From positions 310,001 through 374,000 of the forward strand of contig JAVLUZ010000613.1 in assembly GCA_036768485.1 (NCBI GenBank): a stretch of 64,000 bases of DNA, read 5' to 3'. Position numbers and translations under genes: made by a program. Source of the DNA: Mermis nigrescens (lineage: Eukaryota; Nematoda; Enoplea; Mermithida; Mermithidae). Below, piece after piece: positions 13,437-25,740 of the stretch. The notes under the pieces are model-generated. The model did not search any database, was not told the DNA's origin, and saw only the letters and a list, made by a program, of their open reading frames with translations. Within the stretch, counting starts at the first letter, position 1, and every line of letters starts with the position of its first letter.

Positions 13437-14836
13437 TTGCACAAACGTCTTAACGAACAATAGTACAAATAGCTACTAGCTATATCAAACAACGAGAATA
13501 CTTAAATAGCAATCAACGATATGACAATGGGCGAGAAGAAAAACGGGAATAAACGCTACATGATAAAATATAAAAACACGTTAACTAGCATGATACTGAA
13601 AGCGATAAAAATGTAACATTGTACTATTAATTCAATATTTTTGGCCTCCGAAAACTGAGTTCAAACTAAATTTCTTGACGAAAATCCCAGGTTTTTCCCG
13701 GGTTTCCCTGATGCCAAAAAAATCCCCGGATTTTTCTCGGATTTCCCGGGTGAGTGATTACCCTGAAAAAAGGTTTAAAATTCGCTGAAATTTCGGCACG
13801 AAGTAATTGTATGTTCTGAGCCTTCTAAAAAATTTACTGAAAATCTCTCGAATAAATGAAACTGACTATAGGTCAAGCAGAAATCACAACCGCATGAAGA
13901 CCTTCATAGTTGCTAGGCAAAGTTTCTCTATCTTTGTATGATTAATTTGATATAGTACAGTGTAATACGTTGATAGGCATGTTTAAAATAGTGTATTTGA
14001 TACATAGAGTAAATTCAAACGACACTGCACATAATTTGCATGGGCCAAATAAACGAGTATATGATTAACAAAATAATTAATCAACAGGTTCACATGAATT
14101 TCTAAAAATTATGTTTAAGTCTGGAATGATCAGAAATCAGATTGATAAATAAGAATTTAGAGTGTACAGTAGTGGCAAGCAATTAATAAAAATTATGCAG
14201 CGAATTATTCATAGAAAATAAATCTGAGACTACTCTATCAATTTAATGATTTTCTGTTGGTTATTACGGTTCGGATTGTGATCCAAATTTGGGTTCACTC
14301 CTAATTTCTCTGGAAAGCTTCAATATTGACCAACATTCAGTTTGGAAAACTAGACGTAGTTGCTACAGGGGTCAAGCTATAGAACAAAACTTGAAAGCAT
14401 TTTTGTGCCAAATTATACTTTTATGGATTGTTGGCTCAAATTAAATGAGCCAACAAATTATGTGAATATAACAAAAAATTTCGCACTCCTCCTCTTGTAA
14501 GTGACAAAGACGTTGATTTTGCCTAAGCATTTTTGTTTTCAGCTTTCGATCCTAAAAAGGTATTTGAAGGAGACGCTACAATGACACTTGAGTAAGCTTT
14601 AAGTCGACGACGTTCAATTCATTTGTTGGCTATTCGCCAGGTGACGACTTTGCTTAGGCAGACATACTGTTTGGCTGGTGATGGGAATAAAAGCTTTGTT
14701 TACTTAATTGAATTGAAAATCGGTCCTTTCTTAAATTTCTGTCCAAAAAAATAAAATATTGTCGATTAATATGAAGCAACTATGTAATGCAAAAATTGAA
14801 AAATTAACAAAAAAGATAACATCGTGTCGTCGTGAC
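13437..14836. other. intergenic, nothing firm
   Basis: Contains a small inverted motif (ttggctcaaattaaatgagc) at about 14430 and a splice-like cttgtaagt ... ttttgttttcag pair at 14497-14545, but no supported coding sequence. Confidence 0.5.
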
Positions 14837-15075
14837 CACACCTGGGCGTCGGGGGTTCGGGGGTATGCACCCTCAGAAACCAATATACCACCCAGAAATC
14901 AAAATGCCCCTCCCAGAATTACAATTTTTCTACGAATTTGTTGATGCCAATGGATAGAGCACGATGAGAAACGTTAAAAAATGGTGTTTTGTCACTCATA
15001 CCACCATTTGTAAGGCCATTTTTTGACCTTCGAAAAATCTTGCACCCCCTAGAATTTTGGTGCTGCCCACGTATG
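14837..15075 (-). mobile_element. A-family hAT MITE
   Basis: Begins CACACCTGGGC and ends GCCCACGTATG. Flanks gtcgtgac and gtcgcgtgac agree apart from a 2-bp insertion. Confidence 0.85.
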
Positions 15076-15512
15076 GTCGCGTGACCCCTCGTCATTTTAC
15101 GTATCCTTAGCCTTAAACAATGGCAAGAGGCCTCATTACACACGGACGCGGGGTCTGGCTGGACCTCCTGGAAATCAATAGACCCCAGAGTTGAATTTTT
15201 GGTGTTAGGTGCGGATTTTGGTTGCTCTGTCTCTAGAACTCCAGAACTAAATTTTTGCGTTACTTATGCAGTTTGGCGATTTCGATGCTACAACTTCAGA
15301 ATCTCCCCATAGAATTCTTCGCTGCGCAGGTACAGAGGTTCTCACTCCCAAAGTCGATAACACCGTGCACCATGTAAGAAATTTTAGCTCTTCTACGATC
15401 TTGCGGCGAAAATATGCGTTTTTAGCCATTATTAGTTGTTTTTCTGCCATTTTCGGCCAAACATTTGAGGTCATTTACCTACATATGTACCTCCCCAAGA
15501 ATGGCCCGGGAC

Positions 15513-15735
15513 CATAGGTGGGATGCACCATAATTCTAGGGAGTGCAAGATTTTTCAAAGGTCCAAAAAGGTCCTAAAAATGGTGGTATGGCGAAAGCAC
15601 CATTTTCAACTTTTCTCATCAAGCACTCACTACCATTGGCATCAAAAATAGCGAAAAACAAAAATTTTTAAAAATTGAATTCTGTGGCAGGGTATTTGGC
15701 CTTTTGGGGAGAGGGTGCATACCCCCCACGAGTGC
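15513..15735 (+). mobile_element. A-family hAT MITE, degraded right end
   Basis: Begins CATAGGTGGGA. The body is clear, but the right end is altered to cacgagtgc. Flanks cccgggac and ctggggac match at 6 of 8. Confidence 0.7.
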
Positions 15736-15835
15736 TGGGGACCATTCTTTAAATTTAGAGCCGTTACATTTATGTCGAGACAGGTATTCATATGGTTCAG
15801 CCAGTACGTTTTAGGAGGTAATGTACCTATACGTG

Positions 15836-15979
15836 CATACATGGGCGGCAAAAAAATCTGGGGGGTTGATCAGGATGGGTAAAATTGCCAAAAATGTTAC
15901 TAAATATAGAATTCTGGGGTCTACAGTAATCTGGGGGTTCAACTTCTGAAGGGGTACAAAACTCCCACGCCAATGTGTA
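15836..15979 (+). mobile_element. C-family MITE
   Basis: Begins catacatgggc and ends gccaatgtgta. The body has gggtaaaattgccaaaaatg and agaattctggggtc. About 144 bp, uninterrupted. The duplication is not clear. Confidence 0.7.
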
Positions 15980-16058
15980 ATACGAAAAATAATAACTAGT
16001 AAGAGTTTCAGTCAGTTTATTCGATTTAATCAAAAGTTATTCAATAAAGACAAGAAAA

Positions 16059-16145
16059 TCAAATCGATGTATCTAGTAAATAAGACGAGTAGCCGAGATT
16101 CAGAAACAAATCCACTTTCGGGCCGTCGCCGCAAACGCACAAAAC
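16059..16145 (-). CDS. thoc6: THOC6 terminal exon
   Basis: An 87-bp exon including the stop, with acceptor aaaaatttattcag-like (ttttttattcag). It encodes GPKVDLFLNLGYSSYLL and ends in TGA at 16061-16059. The V-D-x-F-x-N-L-G-Y motif is the characteristic THOC6 C-terminus. The phase (0) matches the preceding donor. Confidence 0.9.
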   Translation of the reverse strand, partial: VLCVCGDGPKVDLFLNLGYSSYLLDTSI

Positions 16146-19100
16146 CTGAATAAAAAATAAGTGGCAAAATTAATACTAAAAAAATTCAAAACAAACGGAA
16201 TACTATAATTATTTCACGAGTTTACACTACGAGAACGAAATGCCGCTTTACACTTTTTCACTTTAAACTGACTTTGCTTTTCCATTCCGCGAAGCCAGAG
16301 AAGTAAGAACAGTCAAAGTTGACCTTATTTAAACAATTTAAAAGCTATACTTAGAATAAACTAAATTAAAGTCTTAAATGATGTAAATCGCAGTCGAATT
16401 TTTAGCTGTAATAAGTACAATGTAAAGTAAACATAGCTAGTCGGCTGGAGCAAGTTTAAAAGTGTAGAATTTAAAAATAAGAATTAAATCTTTAAGAAAA
16501 TAAAAATTCGACTCACGGTATTTTTCGACGAATTGCAATTAGATTTAATATCGTATACTGTAGACGGCGTTTTATCGACGTAAGTCGTCAGTTCGCCTTT
16601 AAAATTCCAATAATTCAACGAATTTAGGCCGCCGCAGCCTATTATCTACAAAAAGAACATTTTACATCTTCCTAAACACGTGCTCGGCATAGCCAAAAGT
16701 ATAGATAGAAATAAAAAATAAGTAAAACGCACAAAATGCAAAATTTAACAATAAATGTAATATTAGAAAAATTAAAAATCAAATAATAAAAAGATACAAT
16801 TAATAATTAATCACTAATTAATTATAATCAAAGCGATAATATTAGCTAATATTTAAACAATATTTGAGATGAACAAGCCTAAATAGTCAAAATTCTAACG
16901 TGTTGCATTTACAAATGTAACAGATCAAAATTTAGAATGGGGTTATAGTCGATTATTTTCACGAGAAGGGGTGAATTAACTTCGGTTTTCAGCCAAAAAT
17001 GGCAAAAAGCCCCTACAAATCGCCACAGATCGAAGAATTTAGCCAAAAATGAGGGAAGGTCAAGAATATCATACTTTGGGTGGTAGGGCACTCCCGATCA
17101 TAGCTGGCCACCATCAAAATTCTGGGGGAAGTCAAGGTTTTTAAAGGTCAAAAAATGGTCTTAAAATGAAAGATGGTGTATAGCGAAAAAAACCATTTTT
17201 CAACGAAAATAACAGAAAATATTTCAAAAATTGAATTCTGGGAGGGGGTATTTTGGTTTCTGGGGTAGGGAGGTATTCGGCCTTCTGGGGGTGCACAGCC
17301 CCTAAACCCCCTTCACGCCTATCTGTGTTCAGGCACGTAACTGTGGGGGACGGGGGGTCCGACCCCCAAAATTCAGAAAAAACCGGAAAAATAGGACTTT
17401 TTACACTTATTTTCTGCTATTTTGGCTTAGACCCCCAAAATTAATGTTGGTCCGCCCAAAATAGGAGGGCCAGCTACGTGCCTGTGTGTGTTCTCGATCT
17501 CCTGCTGCATCCAGAGTGTGAGAGGAGTCTATGTGCCCGTACCCTGAGAATTCGAAGACCCCAGAATCCAGTAGACCTCAACGAAACTTAATTTGCTGTA
17601 CTTTCTCGCCACCTCGCCCCATTAGACCCCCAAAATTTGGTTGTTCTCCATGTATACACATGAGTTGCATCTATAAACCCTCAAGAATGCAAATCATCTT
17701 GTTATTTTATTTATCTCATGTATTATTTCTGAATTAATTTACCTACCTACTCGATTATTTTCGTTACCTACTTAATTACTCACGCTTTCTAATTGACTTA
17801 CACACTTACTTTATTGTTTTCCTAATTATTTACTAATTTATTTATTTATTTGTATTTATTTATTTACTTATTTTTATTTATTTATTTTTATTTACTTATT
17901 TATTCATTTATTTGCTTATTTATTTATTTATTTGTTTATTTCTTCAGTTATTTCTTATTTAGTCATTTATGTATTAATTAATTAATTAATTTATTTCTGA
18001 TTTATTTATTTATTTATTTATTTATCTATTAATTAATTTATTTATTCATTAATTGATTGATTATTATCGGATCGATTGATTGATTCATTAATTCATTCGT
18101 CAATTTATTTGTTCAATTAATTGATTAATTCGATCATCATTTTATTTTATCTTCATGAAATGACACGCAATGATGATCGATATCAGCCGTTTCGAGCACG
18201 CTGACCAAATTATAGGAGCCGATGTGCCAAAGTCCGAGCTGCGGTCCACCGCCGCATACCTGAATTAAAAATTATCCTTTATTTGCACTCCATATTTAAA
18301 TTGAATCATTTGTAAAAAAGTAGTGCCGACTGATGGATCAGAATTACGATTATTCAAAACGGTATATAAATATGAATATTGAAATGCCTTTAATCTACAG
18401 CTACATGGACTAACGGCTCAATATTTAGGGAGGGCTAAGATTTTTGGCCACGAATTTCAGAAAAAACGAGCAAAAATGATCTAAAAAATAAAGCTTTCGT
18501 CCAAAAGACGCGAAGGTTAAAAAATTTTACAAACTCAAAAAGAAATTACACGGAACTAAATTTTCATATATCTACGAATCTTTTTCAACTTTCATTCCAT
18601 TCCAATTTCCTGATCGATAATCGCTAAAATAAGTTAAAAGCGCAGAGTATTTAGCGCACAAAGAGAATAAAAAAGGAAAAACTTAAGAATAAAATCAAAG
18701 GCAGCGCGAATAATATCAAAACATAACAGCGCGGGAATGAAATAAAAAAAGTTCCGACATAAATTTATAGAAAAACCATTTTAATACGTATGAGATGCAC
18801 GTAAAAAAGAGAGAACTCGATTGAATAAAAATGACAAGAAAAGCCACGAGCTGCCGAAAAATTGGGAAAAATTCAAACCAGCCAATCACGATTGGAGGCC
18901 AAGGCGCCGATCCATTTGCCGCGGTTTTTACGACAACAATCCGAATCGATCGGATTCAAAACATGAACGGCCTCCTTGCCTATTCTCACGTCTCAGAAAT
19001 AAGAAATGGATTTATTAGATAAAAATTGAGAAAAATTGAGAGTTTGATTAAAAAAATTGATAAATTTATAACCGGAGAATGGCTTGAAATGTAGAACCTT

Positions 19101-20785
19101 AAAACCGTAGTAGATATTGAAAGTAATTGATCGTAACGCACTAAATAAATTTAGAGAAAACGGCAATTTGCTCATTTTCTGCTTTGAAATTAAGGAAAAT
19201 TATTAGCATGGCGAGCAAATACAATTATCAGGCACGTAGCTGTGGACAGGGGGGACTGAGAGGGTCCGGACCCCCAAAATTCAGAAAAACCAGAAAAATT
19301 GGACTTTTCACACGTTGATTTTGTGCTATTTTTGGCTTAGATCCCCCAAAATTGGTGTTGTTCCCCCTCAAATAGGAGGGCCAGCTATGTGCCTTACGAT
19401 TATCAGCCTAAATAAGTAAAAATCACTGGGTTAAAGGGCACGTGGTCAACAGTCAAGGTCATCGATTCACGGGTCAACAATTGAACGTTTAGGGTCACCG
19501 GGTCAAGGGTCAACAAGTCAAAAGTCACGGGGTCAAGGGCATAGTGCACAGGGACAGGGTCGGCAGAGGATGAGGGTAAAATCTCAGAAATCCAAAACGT
19601 TAATTTAGCGATCACGTTTCTATTTGTTGTCTACACGACTAAAATGGTCAAAATAACCAATAAAACGTATTTTCAAGGTAATTTCGAATTTTTAAAACAA
19701 TGTTAGTCCATTTTGACTGCATTATATCAGTTTTAAGACTAGAAAATACAGAAATTGATCAATTTTTGGCGCCAAAGTATATACAGACGCCGGAAAAATT
19801 TTGACATTTTTACTGCTTTTGACCTCATAATTTTAGATAGGGTCTCCGCCTATCTTAAGAATAGGATGAGAGTATATGATCCTCGCTTTTTGGCCTAATA
19901 GAGCCAAAAAACACGTAAAAATGACTAAAAAAGGTTAGTTTTCACCCAAAAATAGGGGGCTCAAAGATTATCTTCGGGGTAATGGGATGACGAACAGTCC
20001 TGGGAAGGGATCCCCTATTCCCTCTAACTTGTATGGAAGGTATCTCTAAGCCCATAAGTGCAAGAGAAGGAGAGGTAGAGGAATTTTAGCACCTATGTTA
20101 GGCCACAACCTGAAATGTTTCATCAGAAATTTGCGTTTCCGCGCCATATTTCGATTTTTTGTTATTTCGATACAAGGTCTTTAACACCAAATTTTGAAAT
20201 ATTAAAAACTTGTATACCCAGGCTAAATTACTGTAAGAAATAATCGAAGAATCTATAAAAAGCCATACGAACGAACAAATTATCATTAGCGAAAGGCCGT
20301 AGAAGACAAAATTTTAGAAAGGTAGTTGTTTTGAGGAAGCCCTTAATTTGAGCGTCGCAAAAAAAGGAAAACGTTAAAACCCTTTCGTTAAAAAAACGTG
20401 GATTTTCTGATTTTCTCGACCTTTTTTGTTGCAATTTTCGGTAATTATGAAAAAGCAGTAAGTTGAAGCATTAAAGTCTAAAATTTGAGATTCAGCGTTA
20501 GGAAAGAGCTCTTTACGCATAACTCAACAGCTGATAAGGATTTAGTTATAAAAATTATTTTGCACCTCAAATTTTCGCCATTTTCGGCCTTATAACTTTA
20601 CCTGCCGTTTGTTCGTCAAAATTCTCCCCATTTAGGCGATTATTCTACTTTTTCAATCAGCATTACACTTACACTTTCACTGAATTTTGACCAAAAATTA
20701 GCTGATTTGAATTGCATGCAGATTAATGTTCTAAAATCAGAAAGAAATTAAAGAAAGAAAGAATATATTATAAGTTATTCAGATC

Positions 20786-20862
<77 letters not shown>

Positions 20863-23800
20863 TGAATAATATTATAAATTATAAATTACGTTATAACCTA
20901 GAAATTATTATGATTTAATAAAGCATAAATTATCGATTATCGCGCAGGGTATAGGAACGATTTTTATTTACTCAGCCATAACAATCTTGTTTAAGTGTAC
21001 TAAATATCGGAAACATTTGTGGCCGCAAATAATCATAAGGACATTCCAGATGACCCCAATGATCATCCTCACCATACATGGGCAAAGACCGAATGCTGGG
21101 GGGGTTCGATGGGGCGAATTGCAAAAAGTTGCGCCAAAAATTTAATTCTGGGAGAGGCTATCGATTACGGGGTTTTCTAAAGGGTCCAGACCATACATGG
21201 GCGTGGGGGTTTGGGGGTATGCACCCCCTAGAAACTAAAATACCCCCCAGAAATCGAAATACCCCTAGGAAATTTTTTTTTGTTTTTTCGCAATTTTTTG
21301 ATGTCAATGGATAGTGCTCGATGAGAAATGTTGAAAAATTGTGTTTTTTCACCATACCACCATTTTAAGGCCATTTTTTTGACCTTTGAAAAATCTTGCA
21401 CTCTCAGAATTTTGGTGCTGCCCACGTATGGTATGCACCCCCAGAAACCAAAATACCCCCTAAGGATTCACTTTTGAAATTTTGTTGTTTTTTCCGCAAT
21501 TTTTTTAATGTCAATAGATAGTGCTCGATGAGAAACGTTGAAAGATGGTCTTTTTTCGCCATACCGACATTTTTAAAGCCATTTTTTGACCTTTGAAAAA
21601 TCTTGCACCTCCAGAACTACAGGGCCGCTCCGCTCACCAATGTTCCAGACCACCACACGCCCATGTGTAATACTCATCAGACCATGCGTGATCTTATGGG
21701 GCTCTGGGTGGGGGAGGGGGCAACCCCTCAGAAAGCTTCACTCACAAGCTCGAGATTTTTTAAAATAATTCGCAGGAAAAGTGTTGCTAAATGCCTTTTT
21801 AGCTACCTGTTTGCCCAAAAAAGCCAAATTTCAGGGCAAAATAATCATTTTTTGACTATTTTGTTCAATCGCTCAGAATTTATTGCGTTTTTGGAATTTA
21901 TAAGCAAATCGGGATTTTAATTGATTGTGCCTTGAAATCTGTACTTCCTCAAATTCCTGAATCGAGACGGCTCTTCGCAAAAGGTAAGCCGAAATTTGAT
22001 AACGAATGAAACAATTTTAAGTTGAAATAGCATCATTTTAACTTAAAAATGCTAGACAAGCGAGTAGAATCAAACACTGGCAACAATCACATTATGGAGT
22101 CAATGGGGAAAATCGCTAAAAATAGCACCGAAAAGTCAATTTTAGTGGTCTACCGATTTTGGGGGGGGTCTTTTTGATTCGATTCTCTGTCAGGGAGTCC
22201 AGCCAGACAGGGCTTGCACTTCAGAGGGGAAGAAAGGGTTGGAAGTCTAGATCCCTACAATGAAAAAATGGGATATTTTTAGGGGAAGCCGATATGAAGG
22301 TAAAATGGATAAAAATTAGAAATTTTTTTCAAAAATGCTTCAGATTGGCCAGAAACTACGTAAAAAGCTAGTTTTAACGCAATTTTAGCGCTTACAATAG
22401 TTTTCGAAGCCACTTTGTTCCAAAACCCACCCCCAGAAAGTTGACCCCCCAGAACGACCATGCCCTGCATCTGCGGCCCAGCCTGACCCCACGCCCACGC
22501 CATGTCTGATTAAGCTGTGAGTTCTTGCCAAAAGATCGGTTGATTAAGCCATAAAATGGAAGAATTCGGCCGAATAACATCATACCAGCATACCTGGGCG
22601 TGCAGGGGGATGGGGTTTGGGGTATGCAATCCTTAAAAACCGGAATACCCACCAGAATTCAATTTTTGAAATTTTTTGTTTTTTTTCCGCAATTTTTTGA
22701 TGCCAATGGATACATAGTGCTCGATGAGAAACGTTGAAAAATGGTGTTTTTTCGCCATACTACCATTTTTAAGGCCATTTTTTGACCTTTGAAGAATCTT
22801 GCACCCCCGCATTTCGGTGCCGCCCACCTATGCATACCAGTCGCCGAAGGCTTAGATCCTTTATATGCCTGCCATTTAGGTAAAAAGTAACGCTTTTATG
22901 CTTTTTTTAAGTGCTTTTTTGCCCTTTTTGGCGAGAAACAGTAGTTCAATTACCCGACAGACGTGCACAGGATGGAAATTTTAGGTGAGGGGCAAGAAAC
23001 TTTTTTAAAAGTGCCCTTTTCGGGGTCAAAAGAGATGGCTACGCGTCTAAAGTATCAGTTTTTGGCGTTTCTACGATATTCTATTTTTCTAGAACGTGAA
23101 AACCTTAAACCTTCCATAAAACACAAAAGAAATCGGGCAAATTAAAAACATATAGTCAGAAAATGGGTAAATGAAGCCAGAAGACGAAGATTTGACATTT
23201 TTGACGAAATTTGGCTGAAAATTTGGCTGGATTTGGATGAAAAATAGCGAATTCCGCGAAGGTGAAAAAATATTTATAAGAATAAGAAAATTCGAAAAAG
23301 GTAATAATTTTTATTAAAATCATGGAAAATTAATAAAGAATATCTTGGATTTATCGTTTGAGTACGAATCACTTTTCTGCTAAAGTTTGGGAAACTAGAA
23401 GTGTAAAGCGGAACAGAATCCGTCTTTATGCCGTTTTCGTCAATCGCTTGTCAGTTTTTAGCTTAAAAGCGATGTAAGTTTTTTGTTAAAAAAGGTGATA
23501 ATTGAAGCAGACCACGTATATCAACCTGCAAATGCAAAAGCTATACAAGATTAAAATTAAAATAAATTTTAAAAAATGGAAAACCGACATTTTTTGGGTT
23601 TTTCGCTAAACTTCTCAGATTCAAAGATTAAAAAAAATAAGAGGATCTAAACGATAGCAACAAGCAATGCTTAAACACAGCGCCCAATCGCAACGCTTTA
23701 CACCATTCAAAATTTAACATCATAGTAAAATTTACGAGTAGTTGGTGTGATGTAAAGTGTGCGGCATGCGGTGTAAATAAAAGGCTGCGATAGGCTTAGT

Positions 23801-24902
23801 AATCGCACGGTATAAAAAAAGGAAAAAACCCGATCAAAAACCGAACCATCAACGAGTGTAAAGTTAAATTTTACTAGAAGTTAGTGAAAAACAAATAGCC
23901 AAAATCCTTTAAAACTACAATACGCTTACCCCAAAAACGAACCGTCCCGTCTTCGCTACCCGAAATGATGCAGTTATCGGAACCCCACGATAAACAATGG
24001 ATCATATCGGTGTGTCCCGAGAATGAGGTCTGTGTAAATAAATAATTACAATTTTAGGCTTAGCAAACTTGTTTAAACGCTTTTCCAGGTTTTCGAGGAA
24101 AGACAAGGCCAGTTTACACCAAAACGTTATCAAAATTCGCTACCGTTTACGCCTTAGTGTAAACAAAAGCCAATTTACAATGCTCGCCGAAATTTCTGAA
24201 ATATCGCGGCGTGCCTTGCAAAAAAATATTAGTGTAAACAAAATGCGCGATCTAAAAATCGGCCAGTTTTTGAATAAGCTAAGCTCCTAGAGCGAAACCA
24301 GCGCTTACTTTACACTACGATGCAAAAAATAAGTATTCTACAGTAAGATCAGAACTTCGAACGCGAACTATAATTTCAGTATTGGCCTGACGTAATAAAT
24401 ATTTGCAAATTAAGCCCATCAAAAAGGTCGACAAAATTTTCTAAGCGATCAAGTGGCGATTTTCAGGGTAAATTTAAAGAATTTTTCGGTCGGTGATTAG
24501 TAAATAAAATAATGCCAAACGCGTCTTTAAGCAAAATCGAAAAAATTCATTTTCGGGCACAAATAAAATAAAAAAGATTTACATTTCTCGCAAAATCTAA
24601 AATTTCGTACGCCCTGAGTAAATATAGTTAACACAAATTGTACGGATTTAATTTGAAACTTTCAGTTTACACTTATAAATACTATAAACGCTATAAATAC
24701 TACAAATAAACACCATAAATGCTATAAATAAATAAATGCTCATTAAAATATTGGTTTACACTCCGCCCCAGAACTAGCATATTGTAAACGATGAGGCTCG
24801 TTTTACACGCTTCACCTTTTCTTTATTGCTCTCAATGTCCCAGCAATGAATTTCGCAGTCGCCACCTGCTGTGTAAAGTGCCGAAGATTGAGTCAAAGAG
24901 TC
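16059..24902 (-). CDS. thoc6: THO complex subunit 6 (THOC6), partial gene, six exons
   Basis: THOC6 is a WD40 beta-propeller subunit of the nuclear THO/TREX complex, which couples transcription to mRNA export. Six minus-strand exons (24902-24816, 24029-23930, 18991-18879, 18259-18146, 16645-16517, 16145-16059) join in phase to give about 209 residues up to a TGA stop. Diagnostic segments, in order, are TAGGDCEIHCWDIE, SGHTDMIHCLSW, SGSEDGTVRFWD, GKWIGALASNRDWL, VCGGGPQLGLWHIG, NYWNFKGEL and VDLFLNLGY. They match the order and spacing of THOC6 blades. Animal THOC6 is about 340 residues, so roughly the first 120 are missing; I found no convincing upstream exons between 24903 and 36846. One exon lacks a canonical donor, so a pseudogene or a local assembly error cannot be excluded. 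The introns hold several MITEs. The family assignment comes from recognised motifs, not a search. Confidence 0.85.
16517..16645 (-). CDS. thoc6: THOC6 exon e
   Basis: A 129-bp exon of 43 whole codons. The acceptor is gttctttttgtag and the donor AATACC/gtgagt is strong. It encodes IIGCGGLNSLNYWNFKGEL, the last blade strand of THOC6, followed by a variable stretch. A decayed duplicate of this exon lies at 4118-4200. Confidence 0.88.
17099..17327 (+). mobile_element. divergent A-family MITE
   Basis: A family body (caaaattctggggg, ttgaattctggg) with altered ends (catagctggcc ... gcctatctgtg). It is immediately followed by a B-family MITE, so part of its right flank may have been rearranged. Confidence 0.65.
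17330..17484 (+). mobile_element. B-family hAT MITE
   Basis: Begins CAGGCACGTAAC and ends GCTACGTGCCTG. Duplication tctgtgtt / tgtgtgtt (7 of 8). The interior has GGGGGGTCCGACCCCC and its G/C-run mirror. Confidence 0.9.
17770..18140. repeat. ATTT/ATTA low-complexity tract
   Basis: Degenerate tetranucleotide repeats (tttatttatttatt and attaattaattaat types), grading into attgattgatt. It directly borders THOC6 exon d, where a splice donor would be expected. Confidence 0.9.
18146..18259 (-). CDS. thoc6: THOC6 exon d, lacking a visible GT donor
   Basis: The acceptor tttttaattcag is good. The exon encodes VCGGGPQLGLWHIG and continues through VSFHEDK, aligned with the THOC6 segment before the next blade. 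The coding match runs to about 18146, two codons later the frame meets TGA (18139-18137), and no GT donor lies near the expected exon end. On the minus strand the following bases are AT-rich low-complexity sequence. The next exon needs phase 0, which fits a junction after the Lys at 18146. Possibilities are a non-canonical intron, erosion of the donor by the repeat tract, a pseudogene, or an assembly error. Confidence 0.8.
18879..18991 (-). CDS. thoc6: THOC6 exon c
   Basis: A 113-bp exon with acceptor cttatttctgag and donor TTGGCTG/gtttga. It starts in phase 1 and ends in phase 0. It encodes DVRIGKEAVHVLNP and GKWIGALASNRDWL, matching the THOC6 block that leads into the conserved CGGGP motif. 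It is separated from exon b by a 4.9-kb intron holding MITEs at 19229, 21073 and 22589 and a TA microsatellite. Confidence 0.9.
19229..19395 (+). mobile_element. B-family hAT MITE
   Basis: Begins CAGGCACGTAGC and ends GCTATGTGCCTT. Duplication acaattat / acgattat (7 of 8). Lies in the large THOC6 intron. Confidence 0.88.
20791..20856. repeat. TA dinucleotide microsatellite
   Basis: About 33 uninterrupted AT/TA units in the large THOC6 intron. Confidence 0.97.
21073..21669 (+). mobile_element. C-family MITE interrupted by the A dimer
   Basis: The left part (catacatgggc, ggttcgatggggcgaattgc) and the right part (gtgtaatac border) flank the A dimer. Flanks atcctcac and atactcat match at 6 of 8. 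Confidence 0.65.
21192..21642 (-). mobile_element. A-family tandem dimer (second copy lacks its left end)
   Basis: 21192-21430 is a full A copy ending GCCCACGTATG. It is followed directly by a second A body from gtatgcaccccc to tcaccaatg (21431-21642) that has no left terminus. The pair as a whole is flanked by gtccagac and ttccagac (7 of 8), so it behaved as one inserted unit inside a C-family element. Confidence 0.78.
22589..22832 (-). mobile_element. A-family hAT MITE, perfect duplication
   Basis: Begins CATACCTGGGC and ends GCCCACCTATG. Exact duplication cataccag (22581-22588, 22833-22840). Lies in the large THOC6 intron. Confidence 0.92.
23930..24029 (-). CDS. thoc6: THOC6 exon b, WD40 repeat
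   Basis: A 100-bp exon with acceptor ttatttacacag and donor TTTTTGGG/gtaagc. It encodes an almost complete WD40 repeat: SGHTDMIHCLSW, then SGSEDGTVRFW. The final G joins AC of the next exon to make the Asp of the WD pair (phase 1), which confirms the splice. Confidence 0.9.
24816..24902 (-). CDS. thoc6: THOC6 exon a (first one found)
   Basis: An 87-bp exon, phase 0 at both ends. The acceptor is ttttgttatcag and the donor AAAAG/gtgaag. It encodes the end of one propeller blade, TAGGDCEIHCWDIE, corresponding to the AGGDC..H..DLE segment of THOC6. The upstream coding exons were not identified. Confidence 0.85.
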
Positions 24903-25740
24903 CTGATAACAAAAACGCAGTGCGTTGTAAAGCAAAGCGAGCGAGTAATTTAAACCTTAAGATTCATTAAAATAGAAATAATCTCAACTAGCTCAACTAT
25001 ACAGCGACGCTAGCAAAATTTAATAAAAATTAAAGTTAAAAAATAGACCGATATTACACGAAAATAGCGTATACGACACACATGAATGAACTAAGTAATA
25101 ATCATATAATTCTTTAACGTGTTAAATAAATATCGTGAACAACGAAATATAGAAAAAAACATGAAAGCGAGCCAAAAATACGATTAATTCGTAAATAAGA
25201 TGAAAAAATAATTCAAAAAATTGATTAAAATAGGTGGTGTGACGGCATCTAAATTCCAAATTATCAAACCTCGATAAAATAAATCTATTAAATCAAAGTG
25301 ATTAATTAAAAATGAACTAAAAATTACTTATCCGATTAAATTTTAATTAAAGCACAATAAATAAAAGATAATTTAATAAGCTAAATCCCACTGCTTCTTC
25401 AATTTTGTACGGAAAAATTCCCAAATTAAACTTTAAAGCATTTACAAAATAAGAGAGATTTATTAACTAGAACTAACATCGACTGATGCTTGCTTTAAAA
25501 AACAATCGTTATAATAGAAATATTGAAATTGCAATAACAGTATGCACTATGCTCAATTCATTTATTTTATTCTATCGATATCGCAAAGGTTTAATGTAGA
25601 CAGTCTAAAACTTTACTACATATTTTACACTTCTTCCGCATTACTTTCACACTTTTCACTGTAGGTTATAAAGTTTGCAATACGCAGGCGTAAAACTGCC
25701 ACTTCAAAATTACCGAGCCGCAAAATTTTCGAATAGTAAG

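Noticed and set aside
14497..14590. A splice-like donor/acceptor pair with a short frame ending in TAA (FDPKKVFEGDATMTLE)
   Set aside because: The upstream frame is closed and no protein family is recognised. One short frame is not enough to call a gene.
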